DNA of 64,000 nt from Oceanobacillus_B kapialis (lineage in GTDB: Bacteria; Bacillota; Bacilli; Bacillales; Amphibacillaceae): assembly GCF_042685265.1 (NCBI RefSeq), contig NZ_JBHUMX010000041.1; one strand, 5' to 3'. A program made the position numbers and the translations under genes. This document shows, piece after piece, positions 1 through 9,100 of this stretch. Numbering within the stretch: position 1 is the first letter of the stretch; each line of letters opens with the position of its first letter. The notes beneath the pieces are model-generated. The model did no database searches. It had not been told where the DNA came from and saw only the letters and a program-made list of their open reading frames with translations.

Positions 1-1218
1 AAGTGTATCCAGTAAAGTGTTTATCTCTTTTTCACCGTCATGTCGTTGATGTCTTTCGATAATCTGTTTATATTCTGCAATTAGGGTATCCTCAAGAAAA
101 TAAAGTGCTGGATTTTGTGGCAAATAACTGATCTGCTTCGTCTTCCTTTTGTCACGAAAGGTCATCTTGCCATGCTGCTGTCGCAGGATCCCAGCAATGA
201 TCTTTAATAAAGTGGACTTTCCTGTGCCATTCGCTCCAAGTATAGCAAGCAGCTCTCCTTCGTTGACAGACAAAGAAAGATTATGCAATACAGCTGGTGT
301 ACGGCGCTTATATTGGTAATCGATTTCCTTTAAAGTTAAGAGGGTTGTAGACTGCTCGACCTCTTCCCTAAGTTGGCGGGGCTTTATTTGTTTGGGTTGC
401 AGCCAGTCTCTTGCTTCCTTTACGGTAAGCGGAATATCCTCCCCTGATAATTCTTTTTCATAATGGAGGATAAGCCTCGAGGCACTTGGCAAAAAGTAAT
501 GTAATGCAGGATGGTTATGTAACTTTAAGACAGCTTCACGGGGTGGTGCATCGATCATTTTCCTGCCTTTTTCTAAAACAAGTACACGATCTGCTATGGC
601 AAACAGCTCCTCTAAACGATGTTCCACCATGACGATGGTTAACCCGAATTCTCGGTTTAGCTGGGTAATGGTTTGAATAAATTCCTTTGCTGCAAGCGGA
701 TCTAACTGTGCAGTTGGTTCATCAAGTAACAGTAGCTCCGGATCAAGCAAGAGGACAGATGCTAAATTTAGAATTTGTTTTTCCCCGCCTGAGAGCTCAC
801 TCGTTTTTTTATCCAGCAAATGACTTAACCCGAAATAATGGGTCATTTCGGCTATTTTTATCCGCATGTCTCTTGTTTCCAAGCCTTTATTTTCCATGCC
901 AAATAGTAACTCTTCCATTACGTTATCCATCACAATCTGGTTTTCTGGATCTTGAAAAACAATTCCAATCTCCTGCGTCGATTTGTTTGTATCATGGCTG
1001 TCCAGTTCTTTCCCTTTATAGGTAAACGTTCCAGTCAGTTGACCATGTGGTGCAATTTCTTGCTTGATTAAATGAAGGAAGGTGGATTTCCCACTCCCTG
1101 ACGCGCCACACAGGACGACAAACTCGCCTTTATTTACGTGTAAATCCACTTGATGTAAAGCAGGATTTTCTTGTGCTGGATAAGTAAAGCTTATATTTTT
1201 CGCAGATAATATTTCCAT
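1..1218 (-). CDS. ECF-type ABC transporter, duplicated ATPase (3' end outside window)
   Basis: Energy-coupling ATPase of an ECF vitamin/metal importer, with two fused nucleotide-binding domains. The visible 406 codons show Walker A GASGSGKS (about residues 38-45), signature LSGGE (142-146), Walker B LLLLDEPTA (162-170) and a second Walker A, GANGTGKST, near residue 338. The second domain is cut by the window edge before its signature motif. The start is ATG at 1218 and overlaps the 3' end of the EcfT gene by 28 bp, so the genes are translationally linked. The cobalamin riboswitch at the head of this operon suggests B12 or a precursor as substrate. No S component is visible; it could lie beyond the left edge. 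Confidence 0.9.
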   Translation of the reverse strand, partial: MEILSAKNISFTYPAQENPALHQVDLHVNKGEFVVLCGASGSGKSTFLHLIKQEIAPHGQLTGTFTYKGKELDSHDTNKSTQEIGIVFQDPENQIVMDNVMEELLFGMENKGLETRDMRIKIAEMTHYFGLSHLLDKKTSELSGGEKQILNLASVLLLDPELLLLDEPTAQLDPLAAKEFIQTITQLNREFGLTIVMVEHRLEELFAIADRVLVLEKGRKMIDAPPREAVLKLHNHPALHYFLPSASRLILHYEKELSGEDIPLTVKEARDWLQPKQIKPRQLREEVEQSTTLLTLKEIDYQYKRRTPAVLHNLSLSVNEGELLAILGANGTGKSTLLKIIAGILRQQHGKMTFRDKRKTKQISYLPQNPALYFLEDTLIAEYKQIIERHQRHDGEKEINTLLDTL

Positions 1219-2081
1219 TTTGCTAGTTCCTTCCCTTCAATCCATAGCGGAAAAGCAAGTAACAAAGCCCAATTGATCAGAAAAAGCCATTCTCTTTGTT
1301 CAAGCTGTGAGGTCTCAAGCACAGGCAAAAGTGAGAGCACACTATCTCCAAGCCACCACCCAAAAATCATAAAAGCTCCTGTGAGCAATATGAAGACCAA
1401 GGCGATCCAGTCTTTTATCGTCATAGTAAAGCTCTGATAATGCGTGCGTTTTCGTTGCCCATACCCTCTTGCTGACATGGAATCAGCTGTCTGGATGGAC
1501 TGTTCAAGCGAACCTGTTAATAAGGTTTGTAAAAAGAGCATCCCGTGTTTGGCTCTCGCTTTCATGCTGCCCTGTGTGATAGAGAATCCTCTTACCTTTT
1601 GCACTTCCTCTATTTCCTTCAAACGCTTTTTAAGCAGTGGAACAAAGCGAACCGAAAGCATGCTTAAAAGTGCCCACTGTGGAGACAAACGAGCAAACAA
1701 ATATAAAAAGCGCTCCTGGGTAATGATTTGATTTAAGCTGATAAAGGTTAGCATGATGCCTAGTAAACTTAGCGCAAGAATGATACCTTGCATCACTGCC
1801 TCCAGCATGACTTGATTGCCGAATAAATAGAATAAGATATGATTTCCTCTTCGGTTAAAAATAGGTGTCAAAATAAGGATAAATACCGTGAGTGTAATTA
1901 GCATACCTATCCAGTTTTTTAGCTGTTGCCCCCTATCAATAAGGAAATGGAAAACAACTAAAAACCCTACTCCCACTGCTAGAAAAACGGGGTGCTGGGA
2001 GAGCATAAAGCCTATTACGATGACAACATAATAGATAAGCATGACAACGGGATGAAGGGACCTTACACCTCTTAGGCTCAT
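1191..2081 (-). CDS. ECF transporter transmembrane component (EcfT family)
   Basis: A 296-residue integral membrane protein, the scaffold that couples the ATPases to a substrate-binding S protein. Several hydrophobic helices fill the first 130 residues and the C-terminal third. The cytoplasmic coupling region carries EcfT-type Ala/Val-Arg-Gly motifs: KVRGF and later SARGYGQRKR. The start overlaps the stop of the upstream lipoprotein gene by 4 bp (ATGA) and the 3' end overlaps the ATPase gene. Family assignment is solid; the cobalamin substrate is inferred from the operon's riboswitch. Confidence 0.88.
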   Translation of the reverse strand: MSLRGVRSLHPVVMLIYYVVIVIGFMLSQHPVFLAVGVGFLVVFHFLIDRGQQLKNWIGMLITLTVFILILTPIFNRRGNHILFYLFGNQVMLEAVMQGIILALSLLGIMLTFISLNQIITQERFLYLFARLSPQWALLSMLSVRFVPLLKKRLKEIEEVQKVRGFSITQGSMKARAKHGMLFLQTLLTGSLEQSIQTADSMSARGYGQRKRTHYQSFTMTIKDWIALVFILLTGAFMIFGWWLGDSVLSLLPVLETSQLEQREWLFLINWALLLAFPLWIEGKELAKWKYYLRKI

Positions 2082-2929
2082 CCACCTGCCCCACTTTCTT
2101 TCAGGTAATTTGTTGTATAAAACCAGTAGATGGTCTGCCCCTCGGATATCGGGGTAGCACCAGCACTCTGTTTAATGAGTTGCCCATCAAGCCGAATCAT
2201 CCAACCGCTGTTTTGCCCTTCATCAAATTCATATAAATTATCAATTCCTTCAACATAGGCACCAGCACCTGCCCCTCTCACACTAATCTGAATGCCCCGT
2301 TGCTTTAAAATTCTTTTTGTGACGTCTAACACCGTGTCCCCTTCTTTCATTTCCACGTTTGTTTGGGGGACAATTTGCCCTTTGACATCCCTTGCATCAA
2401 TGGCGATGGTGACATAGGAAGATGGCTCCTGTGGCTTTTGCTTTGGCGTCTCTTTTTGCTTTTCCTGTTTCTCTTGATTTTCTTGTTCTTTTTTCTTATC
2501 TTGCTGCTCATTCGGTTGCGACTGTTCCTCTGGCTGTTTTGGTTGTTTCGTTGTTTCGCCCTTTTCGGAATTGTTCTGCCTGTCAGTCGCTTCTTCCTGT
2601 TCGCTGTTCGTAGCAGGCGTTTCTGTCTTTGCAGGAGTGGAGGAATCTCCTTCTGATTCGGCATCCTCTTTTTCTGGATGCTCGTTTTTATCGTTAGCTT
2701 TGTCGGGACTGTCTCCCTTTTCCGAACGTTCCTCATCGTTTTTAGTGTTTTCTTGCTTCGTTTCTATTTTGGCTGTCGCTTTTTCCTCTAGAACGATTTC
2801 CTTTTCCGCATTGTTAGCAGCCACATCATTTTGCAAACTATTGGCAGGAGTTACTTCATCCTTCCCACAGCCAAAAGCGATGAAAAGGATAAGACCAATC
2901 ATGAAAAACAAACTAGCGTATCTTTTCAT
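2078..2929 (-). CDS. DUF4430-domain lipoprotein
   Basis: A secreted, probably lipid-anchored 283-residue protein. The start is placed at the ATG at 2929 rather than 30 nt upstream because AGGAGGGAG sits just before it and it begins directly with the signal sequence MKRYASLFFMIGLILF ending in AFGC, a lipobox-like site. A long low-complexity Glu/Lys/Gln/Pro/Thr/Asn tether follows (about residues 30-165), then a C-terminal DUF4430 domain (about 170-280) ending in the family-like phrase TIYWFYTTNY. DUF4430 is related to the C-terminal beta domain of mammalian transcobalamin/intrinsic factor. Its position between a DUF4430 surface protein and EcfT suggests it passes a corrinoid from wall to membrane; that role is inferred. 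Confidence 0.8.
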   Translation of the reverse strand: MKRYASLFFMIGLILFIAFGCGKDEVTPANSLQNDVAANNAEKEIVLEEKATAKIETKQENTKNDEERSEKGDSPDKANDKNEHPEKEDAESEGDSSTPAKTETPATNSEQEEATDRQNNSEKGETTKQPKQPEEQSQPNEQQDKKKEQENQEKQEKQKETPKQKPQEPSSYVTIAIDARDVKGQIVPQTNVEMKEGDTVLDVTKRILKQRGIQISVRGAGAGAYVEGIDNLYEFDEGQNSGWMIRLDGQLIKQSAGATPISEGQTIYWFYTTNYLKESGAGG

Positions 2930-2995
2930 TTGCTTCTCCCTCCTTGATAAAACATACAATCGGGTAACCAGTCGTTGATTACCCGATGTAGCTTA

Positions 2996-5053
2996 TTACA
3001 TACTTTCTTTTGCCAGACGTTTTCTCCAAATTAAGTAAAGGATAACACCTATGCCGAAAAGGGCTAGGCCTCCTGCCAAGAAGTTAAATGTGTCTGTCGA
3101 AGTTTCAGGCAGTTTTTTACCAGATGCATGTTCACTCGTATTTGCAGATTGTTTTAGCTGGTTTTTCTGTTTTGTCTTATTATTAGTTTGCTCGTTCTTA
3201 GGAGCGTTTTCCTCGTTAGGATCCTGCTCTTTTGGAGGATCTTGTTCTTTAGGTTCTTCTTTTTCTGGCTGTGTTGGATTGTTTTCCTCATCTTCCGGGT
3301 TCTCTGGTTTTTCTTGATCTTCTGGAGTTTCTGGTTCTTCAGGGGTGGTGGGTGGATCTACTTCCTCACTTGGTGTAGCGAACTGATACACCGAACCACT
3401 ACCATCAAGCAGCTTTTGATAAGCAACAAGGGCAAGGAGCGCCTGCTGTGTTGACATACCACCAGATGCTTCATCCATTAAGTGGCTGAACCCACCGTCT
3501 GCCTGTTTAAACTTCAGCAAATGCTGAAGAAGATTTCCGCCTTCTTTTGTAAACGGTGATGAAGTAGGATCAACCCCAACAGCTGTTAGCCCGATGATGG
3601 CTTGGGAGACAGATTCACTGGAGTCACCGCCATTAAAGGCTATATCATAGCCACCTGCTGCATCCTGACTTTCTGAAAGATAGGTGACCGCACGTTCTAT
3701 AGCAGCTTTCACTTCAGGGTCATCCTGATATGGCGCAAGCGCTGCTAAGGCCATTCCCGTTATGTCAGGGCTTGGTTCACTACCAAAGTAAGTCCATCCT
3801 CCATCATTCAACTCTTTATCTAAAATACTTTGCACTAAATTCGCACGAAAATCCGCTGAGCCCTTGTAATCTGTGCTATCTATGGCAAGTAAGCCATAAA
3901 TCGCAGCATTGATCGCTGGATCTTCCATCCAGGAGTGGGTGATCAGCTTGTCAATTAAGTTATATCCATGAATGCTGGAGGCATCTTTGCCAGCAGCACT
4001 AAGGCCAATCATAACTTTTTCCAGTTCAAAAACACTGCGGAATTCACCTTTGTTTTCATCAAGCAATGCTTCAATACTTTCAACATAATGATCCGGAATG
4101 TCCCGGCTAGTGTGAGCTACTCCCCATACCCACCATTCACTTCCATAATTTAACGTGATATTAGCGTTATCCATATAGGAAAGCACGTCGTTCACATTGG
4201 CCTGGACTTGTTCTTTGGTGACGGCTGCTGGTGCTTCGTCAACAGGGTCTTCTGTTTCCTCTTTGGTGTCCTCCGTTGGTGTTTCGTCGTTAGGTGTTTC
4301 TTCTTCCTCTTCTTCAGGAGGTACGTATGTAGATAGTTGTAGGTTCACCTCTTGGCCTGCCTGTATTGTTTGTGCCACTATACTAGTTGAGATAGCCTCA
4401 TTATCTACGGTGACGTTCCAATAATCATTTGGACCGAGTTCTGTTTCATCTATGTTATTGATAAAGGTAAAGTACGTATCGTCTATTGATAAATCAATGC
4501 TTAATCCTTCCTGTAAAGCTGCTTGATACAAAGCGTCATAAGCACTTGCCCCAGCTGCAATTGACACTTCCTCTTCTTTTATGATAGCGTTATCATTTCC
4601 ATCCTGTGCAGAAACTTTCACGGATACTTCAGGGGAAAAATTCTCTAAATCTCTTACGGCAAATAAAAGATTGTCTCCATGCTCTACTTCATAAGAAGAC
4701 GCTCCAACATCCGCTGCCTTCCCGTTCACATTGAAGGACCATGCATGAGAGTCTGTCTGCGGGACTTCTCCGATACTAGTTATCATATTTCCAAAATCGT
4801 ATTCCTCATACTGAATCTCTTGACCATGCGCCTCGCCAGCATCCAGTAACACATCGAATGCCGTATCTCCTTCTTCTAATTCAATTGCTGTGAGTGGAAT
4901 GACTGCTTCCCCATTTTCACCAATAGCCTTAATCGTAATGGCATCGTCCAAATTAGCAGCATGCACGGATAACGGCTGCATAAACGTGATATTCCCAATG
5001 ATCAGCAAAAGGCTGAACAAAAATGCAGCGTATTTTACCATCCTGTTATTCAT
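2996..5053 (-). CDS. Sortase-anchored transcobalamin-like surface protein
   Basis: A 685-residue exported wall protein. A signal peptide covers residues 1-32. Two DUF4430-like modules (about 40-128 and 140-255) are followed by a Glu/Pro/Thr linker. A helical region of about 290-565 has repeated motifs such as GGWTYFG, GGYDIAF and GGFSHL, typical of alpha/alpha toroid (prenyltransferase/intrinsic-factor-like) folds. A long Pro/Glu/Lys stalk then leads to LPETS (648-652), a hydrophobic helix and a basic tail. LPETS is a variant of LPXTG. AGGAGG lies 6 nt before the ATG. Barrel plus beta domain is the architecture of eukaryotic cobalamin carriers, here in reversed order, and the gene is first after a cobalamin riboswitch. 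Cobalamin capture is therefore likely but unproven. Confidence 0.82.
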   Translation of the reverse strand: MNNRMVKYAAFLFSLLLIIGNITFMQPLSVHAANLDDAITIKAIGENGEAVIPLTAIELEEGDTAFDVLLDAGEAHGQEIQYEEYDFGNMITSIGEVPQTDSHAWSFNVNGKAADVGASSYEVEHGDNLLFAVRDLENFSPEVSVKVSAQDGNDNAIIKEEEVSIAAGASAYDALYQAALQEGLSIDLSIDDTYFTFINNIDETELGPNDYWNVTVDNEAISTSIVAQTIQAGQEVNLQLSTYVPPEEEEEETPNDETPTEDTKEETEDPVDEAPAAVTKEQVQANVNDVLSYMDNANITLNYGSEWWVWGVAHTSRDIPDHYVESIEALLDENKGEFRSVFELEKVMIGLSAAGKDASSIHGYNLIDKLITHSWMEDPAINAAIYGLLAIDSTDYKGSADFRANLVQSILDKELNDGGWTYFGSEPSPDITGMALAALAPYQDDPEVKAAIERAVTYLSESQDAAGGYDIAFNGGDSSESVSQAIIGLTAVGVDPTSSPFTKEGGNLLQHLLKFKQADGGFSHLMDEASGGMSTQQALLALVAYQKLLDGSGSVYQFATPSEEVDPPTTPEEPETPEDQEKPENPEDEENNPTQPEKEEPKEQDPPKEQDPNEENAPKNEQTNNKTKQKNQLKQSANTSEHASGKKLPETSTDTFNFLAGGLALFGIGVILYLIWRKRLAKESM

Positions 5054-5106
5054 TTCTTAACCTCCTATTATTTTAATTCTAGTCCTGTCTCACCTAGTTT
5101 TTCCCC

Positions 5107-5136
5107 ACAAAAAATACACCTCTTCCCGAAGAGATG
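5107..5136 (-). terminator. Intrinsic terminator in riboswitch leader
   Basis: On the minus strand, a hairpin of ATCTCTT and AAGAGGT around a CGGG loop is followed by GTATTTTTTG. It lies between the cobalamin aptamer and the first ORF, so it is the probable expression platform (attenuator) of the riboswitch. Confidence 0.75.
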
Positions 5137-5237
5137 CATGCGTGACGTAGCGTATTGAACAGTTATGTATATAGAAAGCTCTGGGTTGTAAAATCCGCTG
5201 ACACACCTCCCTATCCGCGTAGGTTTGAATGGTGTAA

Positions 5238-5412
5238 AAAAACAGGCAGGTCTCCTGGCTCATGATCAACATTTTCTATGAACCTTCCCATCTAGTGACA
5301 GTGGTATTTACATAGAAAACTCCCATTTACAGTGGCGGGACCGCGCCGGATTAGCACCGGCTTCCCTTTTAATAATGTATGCTTAGGCATACATCAACCC
5401 ATCTTTTTCCTA
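5238..5412 (-). promoter_or_regulatory. Cobalamin (B12) riboswitch
   Basis: Read on the minus strand, the leader contains the conserved aptamer blocks in order: AAAGGGAAGCCGGTG, AATCCGGCGCGGTCCCGCCACTG (core of the B12 box region), then GAGCCAGGAGACCTGCC. A short palindrome, GTATGCCTAAGCATAC, precedes them. It sits about 190 nt upstream of the wall-protein start with a terminator between, the usual arrangement for cobalamin-repressed transcription attenuation. This is established class biology matched by direct sequence recognition. Confidence 0.95.
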
Positions 5413-5477
5413 TTCAATTATCTTTATGATAATCAACTCTAGGGATCTAGTCAACTAGCGATTTTTGGGTGGGTGGT

Positions 5478-5581
5478 GCGCTTCTTGTTGGGGTGGCGCG
5501 CCACTTTGTTCGGCTGGCGCGCTTCTTTTAAAGCATGCTGTGTCACTTTAATTGGTTGGGGCGCGACTCAGAAAGTCGCGC
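5478..5581. repeat. Family B 21-nt-period array, 5 units (B1)
   Basis: Cores GCGCTTCTT, GCGCCACTT, GCGCTTCTT, GTGTCACTT and GCGCGACTC begin at 5478, 5498, 5519, 5540 and 5561: one step of 20 nt, then three of 21. The intervening bases vary. The last unit forms a perfect 8-bp hairpin, GCGCGACT/AGTCGCGC, without a T-run. The array lies between the riboswitch leader and the 3' end of rpiA. The rest of the space from 5054 holds the leader described above. Confidence 0.72.
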
Positions 5582-5588
5582 TGTTTCA

Positions 5589-6257
5589 CTATTTTGTTAA
5601 CACATCGACCATGCCGGCATGCCCGATCATAACGACGTCTGCCATGTTTATAAATAGCCCTGTTTCTACTACTCCAACGAGAGCTTTCAAGTCGTCATGT
5701 AGTTTGGCTGGATCATGGATAATTTTAAAGTCACAATCCAAAAGATAGTTGCCATTATCTGAAATAAATACTTCTCCGTCTTTTTGGCGAAGCTGTGGCG
5801 CACATCCGAACTCGGCGATTCGACTCCTTGTTGTTTCCCAACCAAACGGTACTACTTCTATTGGGAGAGAATACGTTCCTAAATAATCCACGATCTTTGT
5901 TTCGTCTACAATGATAATAAGTCGCTTTGCTAAAATGTCTACAATTTTCTCCCGGACAAGATAGCCGCCACCACCTTTTAGTAAATTCAAATGTGGATCC
6001 ACTTCATCAGCGCCATCTATTGCAATATCGATTCCATCCACATTAGAAAAATCGGCCAATGGGATGCCTAGCTCTTTTGCTAATTTAGCTGTTTGATGAG
6101 AGGTTGGTACGCCAACTATCTCAAGCCCTTCCTTTACACGTTCGCCTAATGCCTCTAGCATAAATTTAACCGTTGAACCAGATCCGAGCCCAACTGTCAT
6201 ACCATCTTTTATTTCCTTTACAGCTTCATTTGCCACGAGTTTCTTATTTGCGTCCAT
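5589..6257 (-). CDS. rpiA: Ribose-5-phosphate isomerase A
   Basis: Interconverts ribose 5-phosphate and ribulose 5-phosphate in the non-oxidative pentose phosphate pathway (cytosol). The 222 residues are the normal RpiA length. Family motifs are GLGSGSTVKFML near the N terminus, DGADEVD in the catalytic region and LLKGGGG. The start at 6257 follows AAAGGAGAAGAGGATA. The gene is transcribed alone, with the 21-nt array B1 immediately 3' of the stop. Confidence 0.97.
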   Translation of the reverse strand: MDANKKLVANEAVKEIKDGMTVGLGSGSTVKFMLEALGERVKEGLEIVGVPTSHQTAKLAKELGIPLADFSNVDGIDIAIDGADEVDPHLNLLKGGGGYLVREKIVDILAKRLIIIVDETKIVDYLGTYSLPIEVVPFGWETTRSRIAEFGCAPQLRQKDGEVFISDNGNYLLDCDFKIIHDPAKLHDDLKALVGVVETGLFINMADVVMIGHAGMVDVLTK

Positions 6258-6391
6258 TATCCTCTTCTCCTTTACTTAGCACTGTCTATCTTCCTCTAAT
6301 AATTAATGTTACCCTGTTCCAAGGTTTATAACTCCTAAAACGCTCTTTTAGTCTTAAATCCAGGGCGAAGAAGATAAAACTGAAACCAAAG

Positions 6392-6418
6392 AAAAAAGAC
6401 AGCCTAATAGCTGTCTTC
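6392..6418 (-). terminator. Terminator of nos
   Basis: On the minus strand, AAGACAGC and GCTGTCTT pair around a short loop and are followed by TTTTTC. The hairpin begins inside the last codons and stop of nos. Confidence 0.85.
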
Positions 6419-7508
6419 ATTCATAAGCAGGCTTATCTGGATAAAAATAATTTGGCTTATTAACCGTATTATCAAAAGGCTTATGGAAAATATGTGTTGT
6501 TGCTGGGGATAGTGGTGGGATGAGCCACGCCCATTTTCCTGTAACCGTCCGTCCTGCCTTTTTTTCGTTGTTCTCAAATACTTTGAATTGTTTCGCGGCT
6601 GTATGGTGATCGACAATGGCCACCCCACTTTTTTGGAAAGAATCCAATACCGCTACATTTAACTCTACTAATGCGCGATCCTTCCAGAGAGAATTTAAAT
6701 GCTTTGTGCTAAGACCTAATTGCTCTGCAACATGGGGGAGCAGATTATAGCGGTTTTCATCAGCAAGGTTTCTTGCACCAATTTCGGTTCCCATGTACCA
6801 GCCATTAAAGGGAGCTGCCGGATAATTAATGCCACCAATTTCCAAGCGCATATCGGAAATAATCGGTACCGCATACCATTTCACTTCAAGGTGGTGAAAG
6901 ATCGCAAAGTCTGGATGGCGGATAGGTACTTCTAACACGAGCTCCTCTGGTATTTCTCTAAACGCGGGTTCGTTATTTCCGACCTGTATGACGATCGGCA
7001 ATAAATCAAAGGCTGTGCCTTTTCCCTCCCAGCCTAATTGCTGACATTTTTCTGTTAAAGCAAGAGAAGCAGGATCCCCTACAATCCCATCTTCTGTTTG
7101 ATACCCAGCATAGCGGAATAATTGGTGATTCCAAATCTTTACCATTGCTCCCTCTTCATTCTCAGGAGGAAAAATCGTAATACGTGGCTTTATTTTCCCT
7201 TCATTCGTCGCTTGTTCGATATGTGTAAACAATTCGTCAAAGACAGCGTCCTCGGTCGCTATGTGTCTGGCATCTACTACCTCCAGCCTGTCCCAAAACA
7301 GTCTGCCAATGCAGTGATTGTTGTTTCGCCAAGCGATTTTAGCTCCTTGCGTCAGTTCCTCTGTCGTTTGCACATATGTATCAGTTTCCTGCAATTCCTT
7401 TTGGACCGCAGCGCGCCGCTCTGTTATCTCTTCTTCTGGTTTTCCAAGTTCTTTATATAGATTAAAAATATAATAATCAGCTTCTTGCATACGTTCCGTT
7501 ATAGTCAT
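6417..7508 (-). CDS. nos: Bacterial nitric oxide synthase oxygenase
   Basis: Heme- and pterin-dependent conversion of arginine to citrulline and NO, lacking the reductase domain of animal NOS. The start is set at the ATG at 7508, giving 363 residues (the Bacillus length), because AAAGGAG precedes it; 45 nt of open frame upstream lacks a binding site. The heme thiolate is Cys66 in AWRNNNHCIGR. The arginine-binding Glu lies in GWYMGTEIGARN. The gene is monocistronic and faces manA with a short gap. In Bacillus, bNOS protects against oxidative stress; that is family knowledge and is not shown here. Confidence 0.95.
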   Translation of the reverse strand: MTITERMQEADYYIFNLYKELGKPEEEITERRAAVQKELQETDTYVQTTEELTQGAKIAWRNNNHCIGRLFWDRLEVVDARHIATEDAVFDELFTHIEQATNEGKIKPRITIFPPENEEGAMVKIWNHQLFRYAGYQTEDGIVGDPASLALTEKCQQLGWEGKGTAFDLLPIVIQVGNNEPAFREIPEELVLEVPIRHPDFAIFHHLEVKWYAVPIISDMRLEIGGINYPAAPFNGWYMGTEIGARNLADENRYNLLPHVAEQLGLSTKHLNSLWKDRALVELNVAVLDSFQKSGVAIVDHHTAAKQFKVFENNEKKAGRTVTGKWAWLIPPLSPATTHIFHKPFDNTVNKPNYFYPDKPAYE

Positions 7509-7588
7509 CGTTTGCTCCTTTAATTTGCATCTGCTTATGCTCAAGTTTAGCAAACTTAAAGAAAATTTGTGTCACGAAAAAATGACAA

Positions 7589-8545
7589 TTATGTATGCGA
7601 GACGATTAACTCGGCTACCCCTGATAACTGATAATCTGTTATTCCATTTGGCAAAATAAAATGGTCCCCTTTTTTAACGGAAAATTGTTGACCTGCAACA
7701 GTGATAGTTGCTTCACCTTCTGTCACACTACACTGTAGGAAATCTACTTCTAGACTCTGCTTGGCCTCCCCATTTAAGGTCCAATGATACACCGTGAAAT
7801 ACTTTTCCTCGACAAGCTTAGTAGAAAGTAGTCCACCATTACGAGCTTGTTTTTGATCCAGTTCAGGTAATTCATGGGGTACTGTAGTCACTTGCTTTGC
7901 ACGGTCTAAGTGTAATTCTCTAGGGTTACCTTGTGCGTCAGTACGATCATAATCGTAGACGCGGTACGTAATATCCGAGCTTTGCTGTGTCTCTAGTATG
8001 ACGATTCCCTTCCCGATTGCATGCAGTGTGCCACTCGGGACGTATACAAAGTCACCGGCTGTAACAGGGATACGTTGCAGTAGGGCATCCCACTCGCCTT
8101 GATCCATTTTGTCATTAAGTTCCGTTTGCGTTTTCGCGTGATGACCTAAAACTAACTCCGCACCTTGCTCTGCTTCCAGTACATACCAGCATTCTGTTTT
8201 TCCATAAGGCTGCCCCTCAACTTCGCGAGCAAACGTATCATTTGGGTGCACTTGAACGGATAAATCGTCATTGGCATCCAGGACCTTCACTAATAGCGGA
8301 TACGCTTCCAAATTACCTGGATCCTTCCCAAATAGCTCTCCGTGATTTTCCCACGCATACGCCAGCGTTTTACCAGCTAAAGGCCCATTCCCTATTTCAC
8401 TAGGACCGTTCGGGTGAGCGGAGATTACCCAGGCTTCACCGGTGTTTTCTGATGGGATATCATATTGGTAAAGGTCTCGAAGCTTTTGCCCTCCCCAAAT
8501 TCTTTCTTGTAATACAGCTTGTAAAAAGATCGGTTCTTGATACAT
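7589..8545 (-). CDS. manA: Mannose-6-phosphate isomerase, class I
   Basis: Zinc-dependent interconversion of mannose 6-phosphate and fructose 6-phosphate. The 318 residues match the short Bacillus ManA/Pmi type. Visible markers are the N-terminal ERIWGG, QVHPND with its metal-binding His, KTECWYVLEA, and the cupin-like segment YVPSGTLHAIG. GGAGGAATAATC precedes the ATG. No PTS gene adjoins it, so it probably serves general mannose or polysaccharide metabolism. Confidence 0.95.
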   Translation of the reverse strand: MYQEPIFLQAVLQERIWGGQKLRDLYQYDIPSENTGEAWVISAHPNGPSEIGNGPLAGKTLAYAWENHGELFGKDPGNLEAYPLLVKVLDANDDLSVQVHPNDTFAREVEGQPYGKTECWYVLEAEQGAELVLGHHAKTQTELNDKMDQGEWDALLQRIPVTAGDFVYVPSGTLHAIGKGIVILETQQSSDITYRVYDYDRTDAQGNPRELHLDRAKQVTTVPHELPELDQKQARNGGLLSTKLVEEKYFTVYHWTLNGEAKQSLEVDFLQCSVTEGEATITVAGQQFSVKKGDHFILPNGITDYQLSGVAELIVSHT

Positions 8546-8761
8546 GATTATTCCTCCAGTCTCTTTCTTTCGTACCCTATTATAGCAAAGTTGAGGGAAG
8601 TAAAGAAAAATGTGACCTGTCTTTTTTCACAGGAAATTTTCTATGTATCACCCAAAAATAAAAACTTTTTACGAAATTTATAAAAAAGAGGTTTTAAGTG
8701 TTCAGAACAGGGGTATACATTAAACAATATAACTAACCATTTCTGAGGGGAGGAGCATGAA

Positions 8762-8998
8762 GTGAAGCGGTTAAACGAGAAAGAAGAAAAATTTTTACAA
8801 ACGATTATTGAGAAAGATAATGCACTTTTCCAAATGGAGGGGAAAGTCTATACCATTTCGCTTGTGCAGGAAACGCAACGGCCTTTAGAGATGACGAAAC
8901 AATCCTCCCCTATTGAAGAAAAGAAGAAAAATATATTAGAAGGCAAAGAATTTTCCATTGATGAAGTAGTTGATATGATGGATAGTGGCGTGCTTTAA
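8762..8998 (+). CDS. Small hypothetical protein
   Basis: A 78-residue charged protein starting at GTG (8762) after GGGGAGGAGC. I do not recognise a family. It looks cytosolic: no signal or membrane segment, a Lys/Glu-rich N terminus, a short beta-like VYTISLV stretch and an acidic helical end EFSIDEVVDMMDSGVL. It is followed by its own terminator and so looks like a real single-gene unit. It could resemble an antitoxin by size and charge, but there is no toxin gene beside it. Confidence 0.6.
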   Translation: MKRLNEKEEKFLQTIIEKDNALFQMEGKVYTISLVQETQRPLEMTKQSSPIEEKKKNILEGKEFSIDEVVDMMDSGVL

Positions 8999-9007
8999 CG
9001 ATAAGGC

Positions 9008-9050
9008 AAGCAGTCCCTGCAAAAGGGGGCTGCTTTTGTTTTTATTTTAT
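9008..9050 (+). terminator. Terminator after the small hypothetical gene
   Basis: AAGCAGTCCC and GGGGGCTGCTT form the stem, followed by a T-rich tract (TTGTTTTTATTTT). Confidence 0.85.
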
Positions 9051-9100
9051 AGGAACAGGGAATTAATTAGATGTAACCATTTTTAAAGGAGTGAATTTAG

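Noticed and set aside
687..1025. Plus-strand 112-codon ORF
   Set aside because: Antisense to the ECF ATPase, whose minus-strand frame has full Walker and signature motifs.
5090..5272. Minus-strand 60-codon ORF in the riboswitch leader
   Set aside because: Covers aptamer 3' part and attenuator; no binding site; the RNA structure explains the sequence.
5560..5581. Intrinsic terminator of rpiA
   Set aside because: A perfect 8-bp hairpin exists but there is no T-run on either strand; treated as the last unit of array B1.
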